Of a stretch of 19,564 nucleotides of DNA, positions 7,008 through 14,813 are shown in pieces. A model generated the notes under the pieces. The model had not been told where the DNA came from, ran no database searches, and saw nothing but the letters and a program-made list of their open reading frames with translations. The translations under genes and the position numbers were made by a program. Each line of letters begins with the position of its first letter. Position 1 is the first letter of the stretch. The DNA comes from Thermoanaerobacterales bacterium UBA4880 (GTDB lineage Bacteria; Bacillota; Thermoanaerobacteria; Thermoanaerobacterales; UBA4877): contig DHDI01000024.1 in the NCBI GenBank assembly GCA_002399285.1, positions 1 to 19,564 on the forward strand, written 5' to 3'.

Positions 7008-7231
7008 CAAAGCTGTGAAGGAAAGCAGTAACCCCGTGGTACTTCCTAAGAGAGCCGGCGGCAGGTGCGAGACGGCAGTATGCGGGGCGAATCCATTCCG
7101 GAGCTGCGGGCTGAACTTTAAGTAGGCCTGGCCGGCAATAGCCGTTATTCAGTTAAGCCGGGTCCTTTGGACCAATTCGGGTGGCAACGCGGGCAATATG
7201 CTCGTCCCTTATTGTGGGGACGGGCTTTTTT
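7008..7231 (+). promoter_or_regulatory. T-box riboswitch, serine-specific, with terminator
   Basis: This untranslated leader senses uncharged tRNA-Ser and controls serS by antitermination. The conserved T-box core GGGTGGCAACGCGGG is at 7179-7193. Its TGGC (7182-7185) would pair with the GCCA end of tRNA-Ser, whose discriminator base is G. Stem I features are visible: AGTA near 7027, and AGAGAG near 7051. GAATCCATTCCGGAG near 7090 contains the proposed UCC serine specifier (7092-7094). The terminator stem 7200-7208/7217-7225 is followed by six T (7226-7231). Specifier placement is my inference; the class and the target gene are clear. Confidence 0.9.
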
Positions 7232-7275
7232 ATTATCCGGAACGAATATAAAATCGAATGAGAGGCGGTAATATT

Positions 7276-8574
7276 ATGTTGGACCAAAAGAGGATCAGAA
7301 ACAATCCCGACGAGATAAGGGAATCGCTCGTCAAGAGGAACGAGTCCACGGAAAACTTAGACAGATTTCTGGAACTGGATGAAAAGAGAAGGGGCCTGCT
7401 GACCGAGCTGGAGAAATTAAAGAACCTCCGCAACACCGAATCGGAGGAGATAGCCCGGCTGAAGAAGGAAGGAAAGGACGCGGCGGCTAAGATAGAGGAA
7501 ATGAGGGAGGTATCCGACAGCGTCAAGTCCATGGAATCGGATTTAGCCGAAATAGAGGGCGAACTTAATACCGTGCTCATGTCCATACCCAACGTCCCCC
7601 ATCCGTCCGTGCCCGTTGGAAAGAGCGACGACGACAACGTGGAGGTCAGGCGCTGGTCGCAGCCCACGCAGTTTGATTTCCAGCCCAAGGCGCACTGGGA
7701 TATAGGCGAGGACTTAGGAATACTGGATTTCGCCACGGCGTCCAAGGTTACCGGTTCGCGGTTTGTATTTTTAAAGGGCCAGGCCTGCAAGCTGGAGCTC
7801 GCCCTGATAAACTTCATGCTGGACCTTCACACCGGCAAACACGGCTATGTGGCCGTATTCCCGCCGTTCATGGTGCATAGGCACAGCATGGAGGGCACCG
7901 GCCAGCTCCCCAAATTCGAGGAGGACGCATTCAAGGTCACCGATACCGACTACTTCCTCATACCCACGGCCGAGGTGCCCGTCACCAACATGTACCGCGA
8001 GCAGATACTGGATAAATCCGACCTGCCCATATACCATGCCGCATACTCCGCCTGCTTCCGTTCGGAGGCCGGTTCCGCCGGAAGGGACACCCGGGGTCTT
8101 ATAAGGCAGCATCAGTTCAACAAGGTGGAATTGGTCAAGTTAGTGGAGCCGGAGACCTCCTATGACGAGCTGGAGAAGATGACCAATGATGCCGAGGACG
8201 TACTTCAGACACTGGGCATACCTTACAGGGTAGTGTCCATAAGCACCGCCGACCTCGGCTTTACCGCCGCCAAGAAGTATGACCTTGAGGTATGGATGCC
8301 CAGCTACGGCAGGTATGTGGAAATATCCTCCTGCAGCAACTGCGAAGACTTCCAGGCCAGGCGGGCGGATATAAAATACCGGCCGGGCCGCGGCGAAAAG
8401 GCCAGATACGTCCACACCCTCAACGGCTCCGGAGTAGCCGTAGGCCGCACCATGGCCGCTATACTGGAAAACTATCAGCAGGCGGACGGCAGCGTAGTCA
8501 TACCCGAGGCGCTTAGAAGCTACATGGGCGGACTGGACAGGATAACCAAGGATAATGCCATGGGCCGCAGATAA
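7276..8574 (+). CDS. serS: Seryl-tRNA synthetase
   Basis: This class II aminoacyl-tRNA synthetase charges tRNA-Ser with serine in the cytoplasm. It has 432 residues, normal for the bacterial enzyme. The N-terminal tRNA-binding domain is a long coiled coil (about 25-100, rich in Glu/Lys/Leu heptads). The catalytic domain follows: [10 protein letters not shown] (about 231-240), motif 2 [21 protein letters not shown] (261-281, split here as [10 protein letters not shown] then [11 protein letters not shown]), the serine-site [15 protein letters not shown], and motif 3 with [16 protein letters not shown] (384-401). An ATG at 7258 is possible, but only the one at 7276 has a proper site (GAGGCGG, 7262-7268) and the canonical MLD start. 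It is controlled by the T-box directly upstream and seems to be a single-gene unit. Confidence 0.97.
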   Translation: MLDQKRIRNNPDEIRESLVKRNESTENLDRFLELDEKRRGLLTELEKLKNLRNTESEEIARLKKEGKDAAAKIEEMREVSDSVKSMESDLAEIEGELNTVLMSIPNVPHPSVPVGKSDDDNVEVRRWSQPTQFDFQPKAHWDIGEDLGILDFATASKVTGSRFVFLKGQACKLELALINFMLDLHTGKHGYVAVFPPFMVHRHSMEGTGQLPKFEEDAFKVTDTDYFLIPTAEVPVTNMYREQILDKSDLPIYHAAYSACFRSEAGSAGRDTRGLIRQHQFNKVELVKLVEPETSYDELEKMTNDAEDVLQTLGIPYRVVSISTADLGFTAAKKYDLEVWMPSYGRYVEISSCSNCEDFQARRADIKYRPGRGEKARYVHTLNGSGVAVGRTMAAILENYQQADGSVVIPEALRSYMGGLDRITKDNAMGRR

Positions 8575-8611
8575 TGCGGCTCAGACTGATGCCAATCCCG
8601 TGCAACCGCAA

Positions 8612-8651
8612 GATTGCACGATTTGTCACGGCCTGGCAGTTTGTCTGCGAC
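8612..8651 (+). repeat. Copy 1 of a dispersed 40-bp direct repeat
   Basis: The first 20 bases, GATTGCACGATTTGTCACGG, are identical to 16121-16140, and most of the next 20 (CT, AGTTTG, CTGCG) also match. Both copies lie just downstream of genes in non-coding DNA, although on opposite sides relative to gene direction. In this copy the start also takes part in a 7-bp hairpin, 8599-8605 with 8614-8620. Confidence 0.65.
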
Positions 8652-8710
8652 CTGAAGCGCAAGTAACACGTTGAAGGAAATAATACGGCGTGGCATTTAT
8701 ATGAATAATA

Positions 8711-8719
8711 TGATACAAT
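8711..8719 (+). promoter_or_regulatory. Candidate extended -10 promoter of the TetR gene
   Basis: TGA directly followed by TACAAT (8714-8719) forms an extended -10 box about 45 bp before the TetR start. No good -35 box is seen, which is usual for extended -10 promoters. The rest of 8575-8753 contains only the dispersed repeat. Confidence 0.4.
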
Positions 8720-8765
8720 AATCTGTAAATCAGTAGAAAGTTTTAATACGGAAGTGACAGGAAAA

Positions 8766-9437
8766 ATGACAATGCCCAAAAATACGGAGAAGCGTGACGA
8801 AATCATGCGCTGCGCCTATCATCTGTTTACGGAAAACGGATATAAAAACGTGTTTCTCAGCGATATCGCGCAGCAGGCGGGTATCAGCAAATCTCTGCTG
8901 CAGCATTATTTTCCCAAAAAGAGCGAACTTATCAAGAGCATTTTGGATGAGATGCTCAGCATATCGTTTGAATATGTGGAAAATCTCGTATCAGAGCAGG
9001 ATGACCTCTATTTGAGACTTTCTGTCTATACCAGGATCTTTTGGGAATCCGTATCGAAAAATGAAAAATGGAATCAATTCAGCGTCAATGTTATTTCACA
9101 TAGGGAATTGCTCGGCATTTGGGTCGATACGGTGTACCGGTGGCTTATTTCAATGAAAGACAGCGAGGCGCAGCAAGTCGAAAAAAGAAGGTTGAAAGCC
9201 GCCCTGACTTTTTCGATCACCGGAGGAATGGAAGTTTATCTTCAGCGGGAAGAGTTACATATTGAAGTGACTCCTATTTGTCGGCAGATCACCACTTCCT
9301 TCATGGAAATTTCATATTGTTCCGATGAGCAAATCGGCGCTACGCTTAAAAGGACAAACGACGTTATAAAAGATCTGTCTACCGATGATTTTAAAGCTTT
9401 CTGCGAAGAAAATATAAATTGGCTGGATTCTCTTTAA
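8766..9437 (+). CDS. TetR/AcrR-family transcriptional repressor
   Basis: The chain has 223 residues from this start. The N-terminal TetR helix-turn-helix (about residues 5-55) is clear: RDEIMRCAYHLFTENGYKNV, then LSDIAQQAGISKSLLQHYF, then PKKSELIKSILDEML. The C-terminal ligand and dimer domain is not conserved enough to name a ligand. GTG at 8754 and ATG at 8766 and 8772 are alternative starts. GGAAGTGA at 8750-8757 supports 8766 and AGGA at 8759-8762 supports 8772. A terminator follows at once (9473-9512), so it is a single-gene unit. The near-perfect 22-bp palindrome in the promoter of the next operon is its most likely binding site, making it a local repressor of the redox genes (inference). 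Confidence 0.9.
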   Translation: MTMPKNTEKRDEIMRCAYHLFTENGYKNVFLSDIAQQAGISKSLLQHYFPKKSELIKSILDEMLSISFEYVENLVSEQDDLYLRLSVYTRIFWESVSKNEKWNQFSVNVISHRELLGIWVDTVYRWLISMKDSEAQQVEKRRLKAALTFSITGGMEVYLQREELHIEVTPICRQITTSFMEISYCSDEQIGATLKRTNDVIKDLSTDDFKAFCEENINWLDSL

Positions 9438-9472
9438 CGTGTAAGAAGATGTAATAAATCATATTGATATGT

Positions 9473-9512
9473 AAAAATGTCTGATATTCTGCGGAATGTC
9501 AGACATTTTTTT
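9473..9512 (+). terminator. Intrinsic terminator after the TetR gene
   Basis: Arms 9473-9484 (AAAAATGTCTGA) and 9499-9510 are perfectly complementary. An inner ATTC/GAAT extends the stem around a TGCG loop, and a run of seven T ends the structure. The A-run at the other foot would let it work in both directions. Confidence 0.9.
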
Positions 9513-9528
9513 GATTTTATAATATCTG

Positions 9529-9557
9529 TTGACAATTAAATATCAAGGGCGTATCAT
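9529..9557 (+). promoter_or_regulatory. Promoter of the redox operon
   Basis: A perfect TTGACA at 9529-9534, a 17-base spacer, and TATCAT at 9552-9557. Transcription would start near 9564. A leader of about 115 bases follows with an extra GGGAGGTG (9621-9628) that has no convincing gene behind it. Confidence 0.8.
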
Positions 9558-9579
9558 AAAACTATACTAGCATAGTTTT
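9558..9579. promoter_or_regulatory. Likely TetR operator overlapping the transcription start
   Basis: Half sites AAAACTAT (9558-9565) and ATAGTTTT (9572-9579) flank a central CTAG. The 22-bp palindrome has a single mismatched pair (9566/9571). It directly follows the -10 box and covers the predicted start, the classic place for repression. Its length and symmetry suit a TetR dimer. Confidence 0.7.
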
Positions 9580-9679
9580 GACAGAGCAATATTTTCAGGC
9601 AGGACCATTTCTATTAACCGGGAGGTGAGAAAACGTTTATTTTTATGTAGGGGAGTAACAAAATTTGGGAGGTGTTTGG

Positions 9680-11380
9680 ATGGACAGTGTAAAGGTAATT
9701 TCCGGGAAGGGTAGGGAGGTCACGGTCGGACAGACTGCAGTGGCGCATATTAACCCAAGAAACTGTGCAAACTGCGGAACATGCCGTGAAGTGTGTCCCA
9801 CAGATGCCATCAGTGAATATCAAAGAGTGATCTGCCGTATCTGTCCCGAGTGTACGGAACGGGAAGCGATGACTTTTGACGAGATGTATGAATTCACAAC
9901 AAAAGCAGCTTGTACTACCGGTTGTCCTTTAGGCATCAGCCCTCAGGGTTATATCAACCTGGTACGTGCGGGCAAACTGGACGAAGCCTATAAACTGGTC
10001 TGGGACAAAATCCCGCTTCCGTCAGTATGCGCGCGTATTTGTCATCATCCCTGCGAGCAGGTATGCAAACGCGGCGTTCTGGTGGATGAGCCGATCGCCA
10101 TTCGTGCCATTAAGCGGTATTTGAGCGAGAAGACGACGTTCAAGGCGGAGAAATACCCTCGTATGTATGACGAACGCATTGCGATTATCGGTGCCGGTCC
10201 GGCAGGATTGACGGCCGGGCACTATCTTTCCCGCGCCGGCTATGAAGTTACTGTTTTTGAGAGCGCGGCGGAGGCGGGCGGCATGCTTAAGCGCGGTATC
10301 CCTGAGTTCAGGCTGGACCGCAGCGTAGTGGACGAAGAGATTGCCAACCTTGAGAATGCCGGTATGGAGATCCGTCTGAATCAAAGCATCGACAGACATT
10401 CGCTTAAAGAAATTCAAAGGGAATATGATGCCGTTATTATCGCAGCAGGAACGCCTAATTCCAAAGAACTGAAGATCGACGGCTGGCGTATGAGCGGCGT
10501 TATGACTGCCATGAATTTTATGGAGAAGGTAAATCACCGGCAGGAAATAATGACGCACCCCGGGCAGATGTTTGATCTGAATGGGGAAGTCGTTGTCATC
10601 GGGGGCGGCAGCGTGGCGATCGATACGGCGCGCGCGGCGCTTCGCGTGGGTGCCTCTAAAGTTGCCGCTGTCTGCCTGGAGAGCGGAGAAAACGTTCCTG
10701 CTCATCCATGGGAGTTAAAAGAAGCCGAAGAGGAAGGCGTCACATTGGTAGAAGGCCGCAGTCCCATGCGCTTTGTTGGTAAGTATCCAAAACTGGAGGG
10801 ATTGGAGGTCTGCAAGGTCACCTCATTCAGCAAGGACAGCAGCGGGAAGATCACATTTACCGTCGACAAAAATGACAGCACTATAATTAAGGCCGACTGG
10901 ACGATCGTTGCCATAGGCCAGGCCCCCGATCCGATGTGGTCTGAACTGAAGGATGACAACGTTTACTTTGCGGGCGATATCAGCAGCAATGCCTGCTCGG
11001 TGATAGACGCAATGGCGTCCGGCAGAAAGGCGGCGCTGAAAGTGGATGCGGATTTCCGCGGCCGCACATTGAAAGATCCTATGGATACCCATATACTGCA
11101 CAGTGCTCCGCTGTCGGAGAAGGTTTATCCTTACAACAGGAGAAAATCCATCCGTCCCGAGATCCCCATGCAGCCTGTTGAGTCGAGGATCCATTCCTTC
11201 GAAGAGGTCGAAGGATGCTTTGACGATGAGGATGCCATGGCGGAGGTGCTTCGCTGCCTTCGCTGCGGATATAATGTGGTCGATACGGATAAATGCATCG
11301 GCTGCGGCGTATGCCAGCGAGTCTGTCCTAAAGGCGACGTCATTACGATGGAGCCGGTTGCGGAAGGAGGAGAAGAATAA
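9680..11380 (+). CDS. Ferredoxin-domain/GltD-like FAD-dependent NAD(P)H oxidoreductase fusion
   Basis: This 566-residue cytoplasmic electron-transfer protein is built in three parts. Part one (1-150) is cysteine-rich. A ferredoxin motif lies at C29xxC32xxC35xxxC39P, then C52, C55 and C58. A glutamate-synthase small-subunit type iron-sulfur domain follows, with CPLGISPQGYINLVRAGK and C117, C121, C125, C129. Part two (about 165-465) is a two-nucleotide-fold flavoprotein with GAGPAG (171-176) for FAD, IGGGSVA (308-313) for NAD(P)H, and AGD at 431-433. Part three (about 520-555) is a C-terminal ferredoxin motif C539xxC542xxC545xxxC549P, with an extra C526/C529. A TTG at 9665 is in frame, but GGGAGG at 9667-9672 points to the ATG at 9680. 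It overlaps the next gene by one base. It probably moves electrons between NAD(P)H, ferredoxin and the flavoprotein encoded next. Confidence 0.85.
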   Translation: MDSVKVISGKGREVTVGQTAVAHINPRNCANCGTCREVCPTDAISEYQRVICRICPECTEREAMTFDEMYEFTTKAACTTGCPLGISPQGYINLVRAGKLDEAYKLVWDKIPLPSVCARICHHPCEQVCKRGVLVDEPIAIRAIKRYLSEKTTFKAEKYPRMYDERIAIIGAGPAGLTAGHYLSRAGYEVTVFESAAEAGGMLKRGIPEFRLDRSVVDEEIANLENAGMEIRLNQSIDRHSLKEIQREYDAVIIAAGTPNSKELKIDGWRMSGVMTAMNFMEKVNHRQEIMTHPGQMFDLNGEVVVIGGGSVAIDTARAALRVGASKVAAVCLESGENVPAHPWELKEAEEEGVTLVEGRSPMRFVGKYPKLEGLEVCKVTSFSKDSSGKITFTVDKNDSTIIKADWTIVAIGQAPDPMWSELKDDNVYFAGDISSNACSVIDAMASGRKAALKVDADFRGRTLKDPMDTHILHSAPLSEKVYPYNRRKSIRPEIPMQPVESRIHSFEEVEGCFDDEDAMAEVLRCLRCGYNVVDTDKCIGCGVCQRVCPKGDVITMEPVAEGGEE

Positions 11381-12606
11381 TGAAGAAACAGGTTGTTGTT
11401 GTCGGTGCAGGCCCCGGAGGAAGCACGGCTGCCTTTTATCTTGCTAAAGCGGGCGTTGACGTCCTGCTCATTGATCGTGAGACCTGGCCGCGTGATAAAG
11501 TCTGCGGCGATTCCTATCTCCCCTCGCTTTATCCGATGTTTGAAGACATGGGGATAATGGAAGAGATGAAAGCCGCGGCGGCCTGTAACCCTAAATCCCT
11601 TCGCATCATTGATCCCGATGAGGAATACGCCGAGTTTGATCTGCAGCCTTGGCTGATCGTTCCCCGCCGTATCGGCGACGATATAATCAGGCGCGGTGCG
11701 CTTACATCCGGTGCCGACTTCATGGAAAACTTTCAGGCGGAAGAGCTTATCATCCGGCGCGGAGTCGTACGCGGCATCAGAGGTATCCATAATAACAGGG
11801 ATGTCGAAGTGGAGGCGGATGCGGTCGTCATTGCCGACGGCAGTCATTCGGCTCTGGCAAGACAGCTCGGCATCTATAAGGAGGACCCGGAGTATATCCT
11901 ATATGCCGGACGGGCTTATTATGACGGCGTAGAAGGAATGGAGGACGGCAGGTTCGAGGAATTTTATACTCCCTCCAATCTGCCTAAGCCGACCTATAGC
12001 CCCATCTGTCTGACCTGGGTGGCCCCTTTGTACCAGGGGAAGATTGCAAGCGTAGGCATCACGATAGCCGAAAAATACCTGCGTGAAACCGGCATGACGC
12101 TTGAAGGACTGTTCCAGTGGTGGTGTGAAAATACGAAATTCGGCCGGGAGCGTATGCACAATGCCAGACCCATCGAAAAACTGAAGGGCTGGCGTCTGCC
12201 CGGCAGCCGCAAGATCGAAAGGAACTACGTTCCGGGAGCAGTCGTTATCGGAGATGCCGTAAGTTCTGCGGAAGCAGCCTTTGAATATGGCATTCCGTCC
12301 GCCATGATAGGCGGCAAGGTTGCGGCGTCGTTCCTGCCTGAAGTCCTGTCTTCCGGTGATTTTTCAGAGAAAAAGTTTTCGGAATTCCAGACTCTGGTTG
12401 GGGATGAATTAAATCCGGGACTTGAGTACAATGCCAATTTCAGAGACAATATTCTGGCCAATAAGGAGACCATGAAGCAGTTTCAGAACTGGGCAAAGGG
12501 TCAGCCGGGATATCCGCATTTGGTTTACGATGATTCGGTGGTGAAATTTACCACCCAAGTGCTTAACAAGGAAATTGTAAAATCAGACAAAAAGATCACA
12601 CAGTAA
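11380..12606 (+). CDS. FAD-dependent oxidoreductase of the geranylgeranyl reductase/FixC family
   Basis: The 408-residue flavoprotein belongs to the broad group of geranylgeranyl reductases, FixC and PHBH-like enzymes. These reduce isolated or conjugated C=C bonds or pass electrons to quinones. The N-terminal Rossmann motif is VVVGAGPGGSTAA (GxGxxG at 9-14), followed by the acidic strand end IDRE. The PRDKVCGDSYLP segment (38-48) has the family Cys-Gly-Asp. ADAVVIADGSHS is the DG motif, and VVIGDAVSSAEAAFEYGI (about 288-305) is the second FAD-binding GD motif. There are no iron-sulfur cysteines, so the upstream partner could supply low-potential electrons. TAATG overlap with that partner implies translational coupling. 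No signal peptide or membrane helix is seen. The substrate is unknown. Confidence 0.82.
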   Translation: MKKQVVVVGAGPGGSTAAFYLAKAGVDVLLIDRETWPRDKVCGDSYLPSLYPMFEDMGIMEEMKAAAACNPKSLRIIDPDEEYAEFDLQPWLIVPRRIGDDIIRRGALTSGADFMENFQAEELIIRRGVVRGIRGIHNNRDVEVEADAVVIADGSHSALARQLGIYKEDPEYILYAGRAYYDGVEGMEDGRFEEFYTPSNLPKPTYSPICLTWVAPLYQGKIASVGITIAEKYLRETGMTLEGLFQWWCENTKFGRERMHNARPIEKLKGWRLPGSRKIERNYVPGAVVIGDAVSSAEAAFEYGIPSAMIGGKVAASFLPEVLSSGDFSEKKFSEFQTLVGDELNPGLEYNANFRDNILANKETMKQFQNWAKGQPGYPHLVYDDSVVKFTTQVLNKEIVKSDKKITQ

Positions 12607-12646
12607 TAAGTGTTATCATCATGGGAGAGGTATTTTATCACCATAT

Positions 12647-12675
12647 CGCCGGGCCATGTTTGAAATGACCCGGCG
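12647..12675 (+). terminator. GC-rich hairpin after the redox operon
   Basis: Arms 12647-12657 and 12665-12675 are complementary over 11 bases with one mismatch and a 7-base loop. No T-run follows directly. Together with the next hairpin it separates two convergent genes. Confidence 0.55.
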
Positions 12676-12687
12676 ACATTACCGTAC

Positions 12688-12726
12688 ACAAAAAAGAAGC
12701 CCGGCTCTTTTTAAGAGCTGAGCTTC
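12688..12726 (-). terminator. Intrinsic terminator of the OYE-like gene, possibly bidirectional
   Basis: Arms 12696-12709 and 12713-12726 form a 14-base stem with two imperfect pairs and a 3-base loop. On the minus strand it is followed by a T-run (A-run 12688-12695 here). On the plus strand CGCTTTTT follows, so it can also stop the convergent operon. Confidence 0.8.
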
Positions 12727-12745
12727 TCGCTTTTTAGGTAAAAGA

Positions 12746-14695
12746 TTATTGTATCGACCAGCCTGCAAAGAATCCATTTCGGACTGCGCCTATGACCTGG
12801 CCGATCTTATCGCAGTCCCCGACAGCAATGGCTGCGGTGGTGTATTTATCGCAGATCTTTTTGGCAAGCGCGCTCTCCGATCTCATGCCGAATGCTGAAA
12901 TGACCATATCTCCGGAAAGCTCGACGGTCTCTCCCGACGAGGTTCGGGCTATCACGCCATGATCCGTAAATTCGGTTATCTTATGCCCGGTGAGTACCTT
13001 GACATTGTGGTCTCTGAGCTCAAAGAGCAGCGGATTGCGGTTGTCGACATTCCATACGTCCGGCGCGATGGTATCGCGCATTTCGACGATGGTCACATCT
13101 TTGCCCTTTCTTGCAAGATCAACGGCTGTGTCACAGCCCGACAGACCACCCCCTGCGATGATGAAGGCATTGCCGCGCATAAGCTCAGGGTTGCGGTGGG
13201 CGGCGGTCACCTCTACGACGTTTTTCCCGTCTATGCCTTTGATGGGCGGGATTATAGGGGTGGCGCCCAGGGCCACGATGATCTTATATGCATCTTTCAG
13301 TTCCGGTGAATTTTCGTCGATCGCCTTGTTTAGTACGACTTTCACACCCAGCTTGTCAAGCTGGACCTTTTCGTACTCGGCGAAAGCTGTAAGGCGCTTT
13401 TTAAATTCCGGGGCCGAAGCGGGGATGAGCTGACCTCCGAGTTCACCTGACTTTTCATACAGGGTGACGTCATGACCGGAAAGCGCAGCCACCCTGGCGG
13501 CTTCCATGCCGGCCGGGCCGCCGCCTACTATGGCGATCTTTTTGGGCTCGTCTGTCTTGACTATGGGATAATCCTGTTCGGCAGCAGCCTGAGGATTGAT
13601 CGCGCAGGCAAGGTAACGATTCTGATACAGCCGTGCTCCGCATTCATTGCAGAACAGGCAGGGGCGAATATCCTCCGGTCTGCCGCGGAAGGCCTTGATC
13701 GGCAGATCAGGGTCGGCGATAAGAGGGCGGCCCATCATCACGATATCCAATTTGCCCTGTTCCAATGATTCCAGCGCGGAGTCGAGGGTGTGGGTGCCGG
13801 AGTTGAGCACGGGTTTGCTTACGGCCGCTTTGATCTTGGCGGCGCCGTCGGCCATGCAGCTGTATCCCGCATAGGGCGTCGGCACTATCCACTTCTTCTC
13901 CTCATAGCAGCCCCTGTCGATGTCAAAGGCATCGATGCCCAGCTTCTCCAGGTATTGTGCGATTTCAATGCTTTCTTCCACAGTCCTGCCGCCTTTGAAG
14001 TCATGATCGGCCGCCATTCTGACTAAAATGGGATAGTTGGGTCCCACCGCATCCCTGATGGCGTGATACACCTCGGTGATAAAGCGCATACGGTTTTCAA
14101 AACTGCCGCCATATTGATCGGTACGGCGGTTCCAGGCGGGAGTCATGAATTGGTCGAGAATATATCCGGCGTGAGCGTGGATCTCGATCGCATCGGCTTC
14201 TGCCGTAACGCAGCGCCTGGCTGCACGTCCGTATGCGGCCACCGTATCCTGTATCTCCTTGATGGTCATGGGTCGGCACATCTTTCCCGGGACGTAGTAG
14301 CTGGGGTTTTCAGAAGCGGAAACCATGTCTCCTCCGTCCCCGTCAAAGGCAAATGCGTTTTTCCCCAGGCCGCAGCCTATTTGTATACATAGCTTTGCAC
14401 CGTGGGAATGTACCGCCTCCGCCAGCATGCTCCAGCTCTTCAGCTGATCGTCCGTATCGGCTGTGGAAATGTATGAAAGCCATGGGTCCAGCTTATTTGT
14501 TATATACTGCACCTCGGTAATTATCATCCCGGCCCCGCCTTTTGCACGGGCTTTGTAGTAGTTGATGGTTCTGGGAGACAGAAATCCATCGGAATTCTCG
14601 GTGAACGTTCCCATAGGAGACATGGCGATCCGGTTTTTCAGGGTCATGGAGTTGATCGTAATAGGTTCAAACAGTCTTGCGTATTTGTTATCCAA
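12746..14695 (-). CDS. Old Yellow Enzyme/2,4-dienoyl-CoA reductase-like NADH:flavin oxidoreductase with 4Fe-4S
   Basis: This 649-residue three-cofactor enzyme has the layout of 2,4-dienoyl-CoA reductase, 2-enoate reductase, trimethylamine dehydrogenase and the BaiCD/BaiH bile-acid enzymes. Residues 1-340 form the FMN barrel: LFEPITINSMTLKNRIAMSPM, then EIHAHAGYILDQFMTPAWNRRTDQYGG (given here in two blocks, EIHAHAGYILDQF at 171-183 and MTPAWNRRTDQYGG), then MMGRPLIADPDLP. The 4Fe-4S cysteines are C346, C349, C352 and C364. Residues about 385-649 form the FAD/NAD(P)H domain with IVGGGPAGMEAA (389-400) and IIAGGGLSGCDTA. The enzyme typically reduces an activated C=C bond. The start codon is TTG, supported by AGGAGG seven bases before it on the minus strand. 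It is convergent with the redox operon and downstream of a PucR-type regulator on the same strand. Confidence 0.9.
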   Translation of the reverse strand: MDNKYARLFEPITINSMTLKNRIAMSPMGTFTENSDGFLSPRTINYYKARAKGGAGMIITEVQYITNKLDPWLSYISTADTDDQLKSWSMLAEAVHSHGAKLCIQIGCGLGKNAFAFDGDGGDMVSASENPSYYVPGKMCRPMTIKEIQDTVAAYGRAARRCVTAEADAIEIHAHAGYILDQFMTPAWNRRTDQYGGSFENRMRFITEVYHAIRDAVGPNYPILVRMAADHDFKGGRTVEESIEIAQYLEKLGIDAFDIDRGCYEEKKWIVPTPYAGYSCMADGAAKIKAAVSKPVLNSGTHTLDSALESLEQGKLDIVMMGRPLIADPDLPIKAFRGRPEDIRPCLFCNECGARLYQNRYLACAINPQAAAEQDYPIVKTDEPKKIAIVGGGPAGMEAARVAALSGHDVTLYEKSGELGGQLIPASAPEFKKRLTAFAEYEKVQLDKLGVKVVLNKAIDENSPELKDAYKIIVALGATPIIPPIKGIDGKNVVEVTAAHRNPELMRGNAFIIAGGGLSGCDTAVDLARKGKDVTIVEMRDTIAPDVWNVDNRNPLLFELRDHNVKVLTGHKITEFTDHGVIARTSSGETVELSGDMVISAFGMRSESALAKKICDKYTTAAIAVGDCDKIGQVIGAVRNGFFAGWSIQ

Positions 14696-14725
14696 AGTAT
14701 ATCCTCCTCTCGATTTTTAGTACTT

Positions 14726-14755
14726 TTAATATGATAACATGGTTAAGTTTGTTAA
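14726..14755 (-). promoter_or_regulatory. Candidate promoter of the OYE-like gene
   Basis: On the minus strand TTAACA (14755-14750) and TATTAA (14731-14726) are 18 bases apart, some 30 bases before the TTG start. The match is moderate. Confidence 0.35.
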
Positions 14756-14769
14756 TAAATAAGCAAAAT

Positions 14770-14806
14770 TAAAACGTTTTACCATGCTGCCTGTGCATTT
14801 TGCACA
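14770..14806. promoter_or_regulatory. Two small palindromes between the regulator and the OYE-like gene
   Basis: A perfect 12-bp palindrome TAAAACGTTTTA is at 14770-14781. An interrupted one, TGTGCA-TTT-TGCACA, is at 14792-14806. They lie just upstream of the candidate OYE promoter and just after the PucR-type stop codon. They may be regulator sites; the second may instead be a weak hairpin at the end of the regulator mRNA. Confidence 0.4.
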
Positions 14807-14813
14807 TATAACA

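Noticed and set aside
7233..7817. A 194-codon minus-strand frame opposite the start of serS
   Set aside because: It is Ser-rich in the manner of an antisense reading of the coiled coil in SerS and has no support of its own.
8589..8666. A 25-codon plus-strand frame covering the dispersed repeat, and a CxxCH-like reading (CTICHG) in another frame
   Set aside because: The second copy of the repeat keeps neither frame beyond a few codons, and there is no ribosome site. The conserved unit is DNA or RNA, not a peptide or heme motif.
9627..9713. Short GTG frame in the leader of the redox operon
   Set aside because: The GTG is part of the GGGAGGTG site itself, and the frame runs into the real gene in another phase without any conserved pattern.
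12959..14392. Several plus-strand open frames of 75-147 codons
   Set aside because: They lie opposite the OYE-like gene, overlap each other, lack ribosome sites, and show no recognisable protein pattern.
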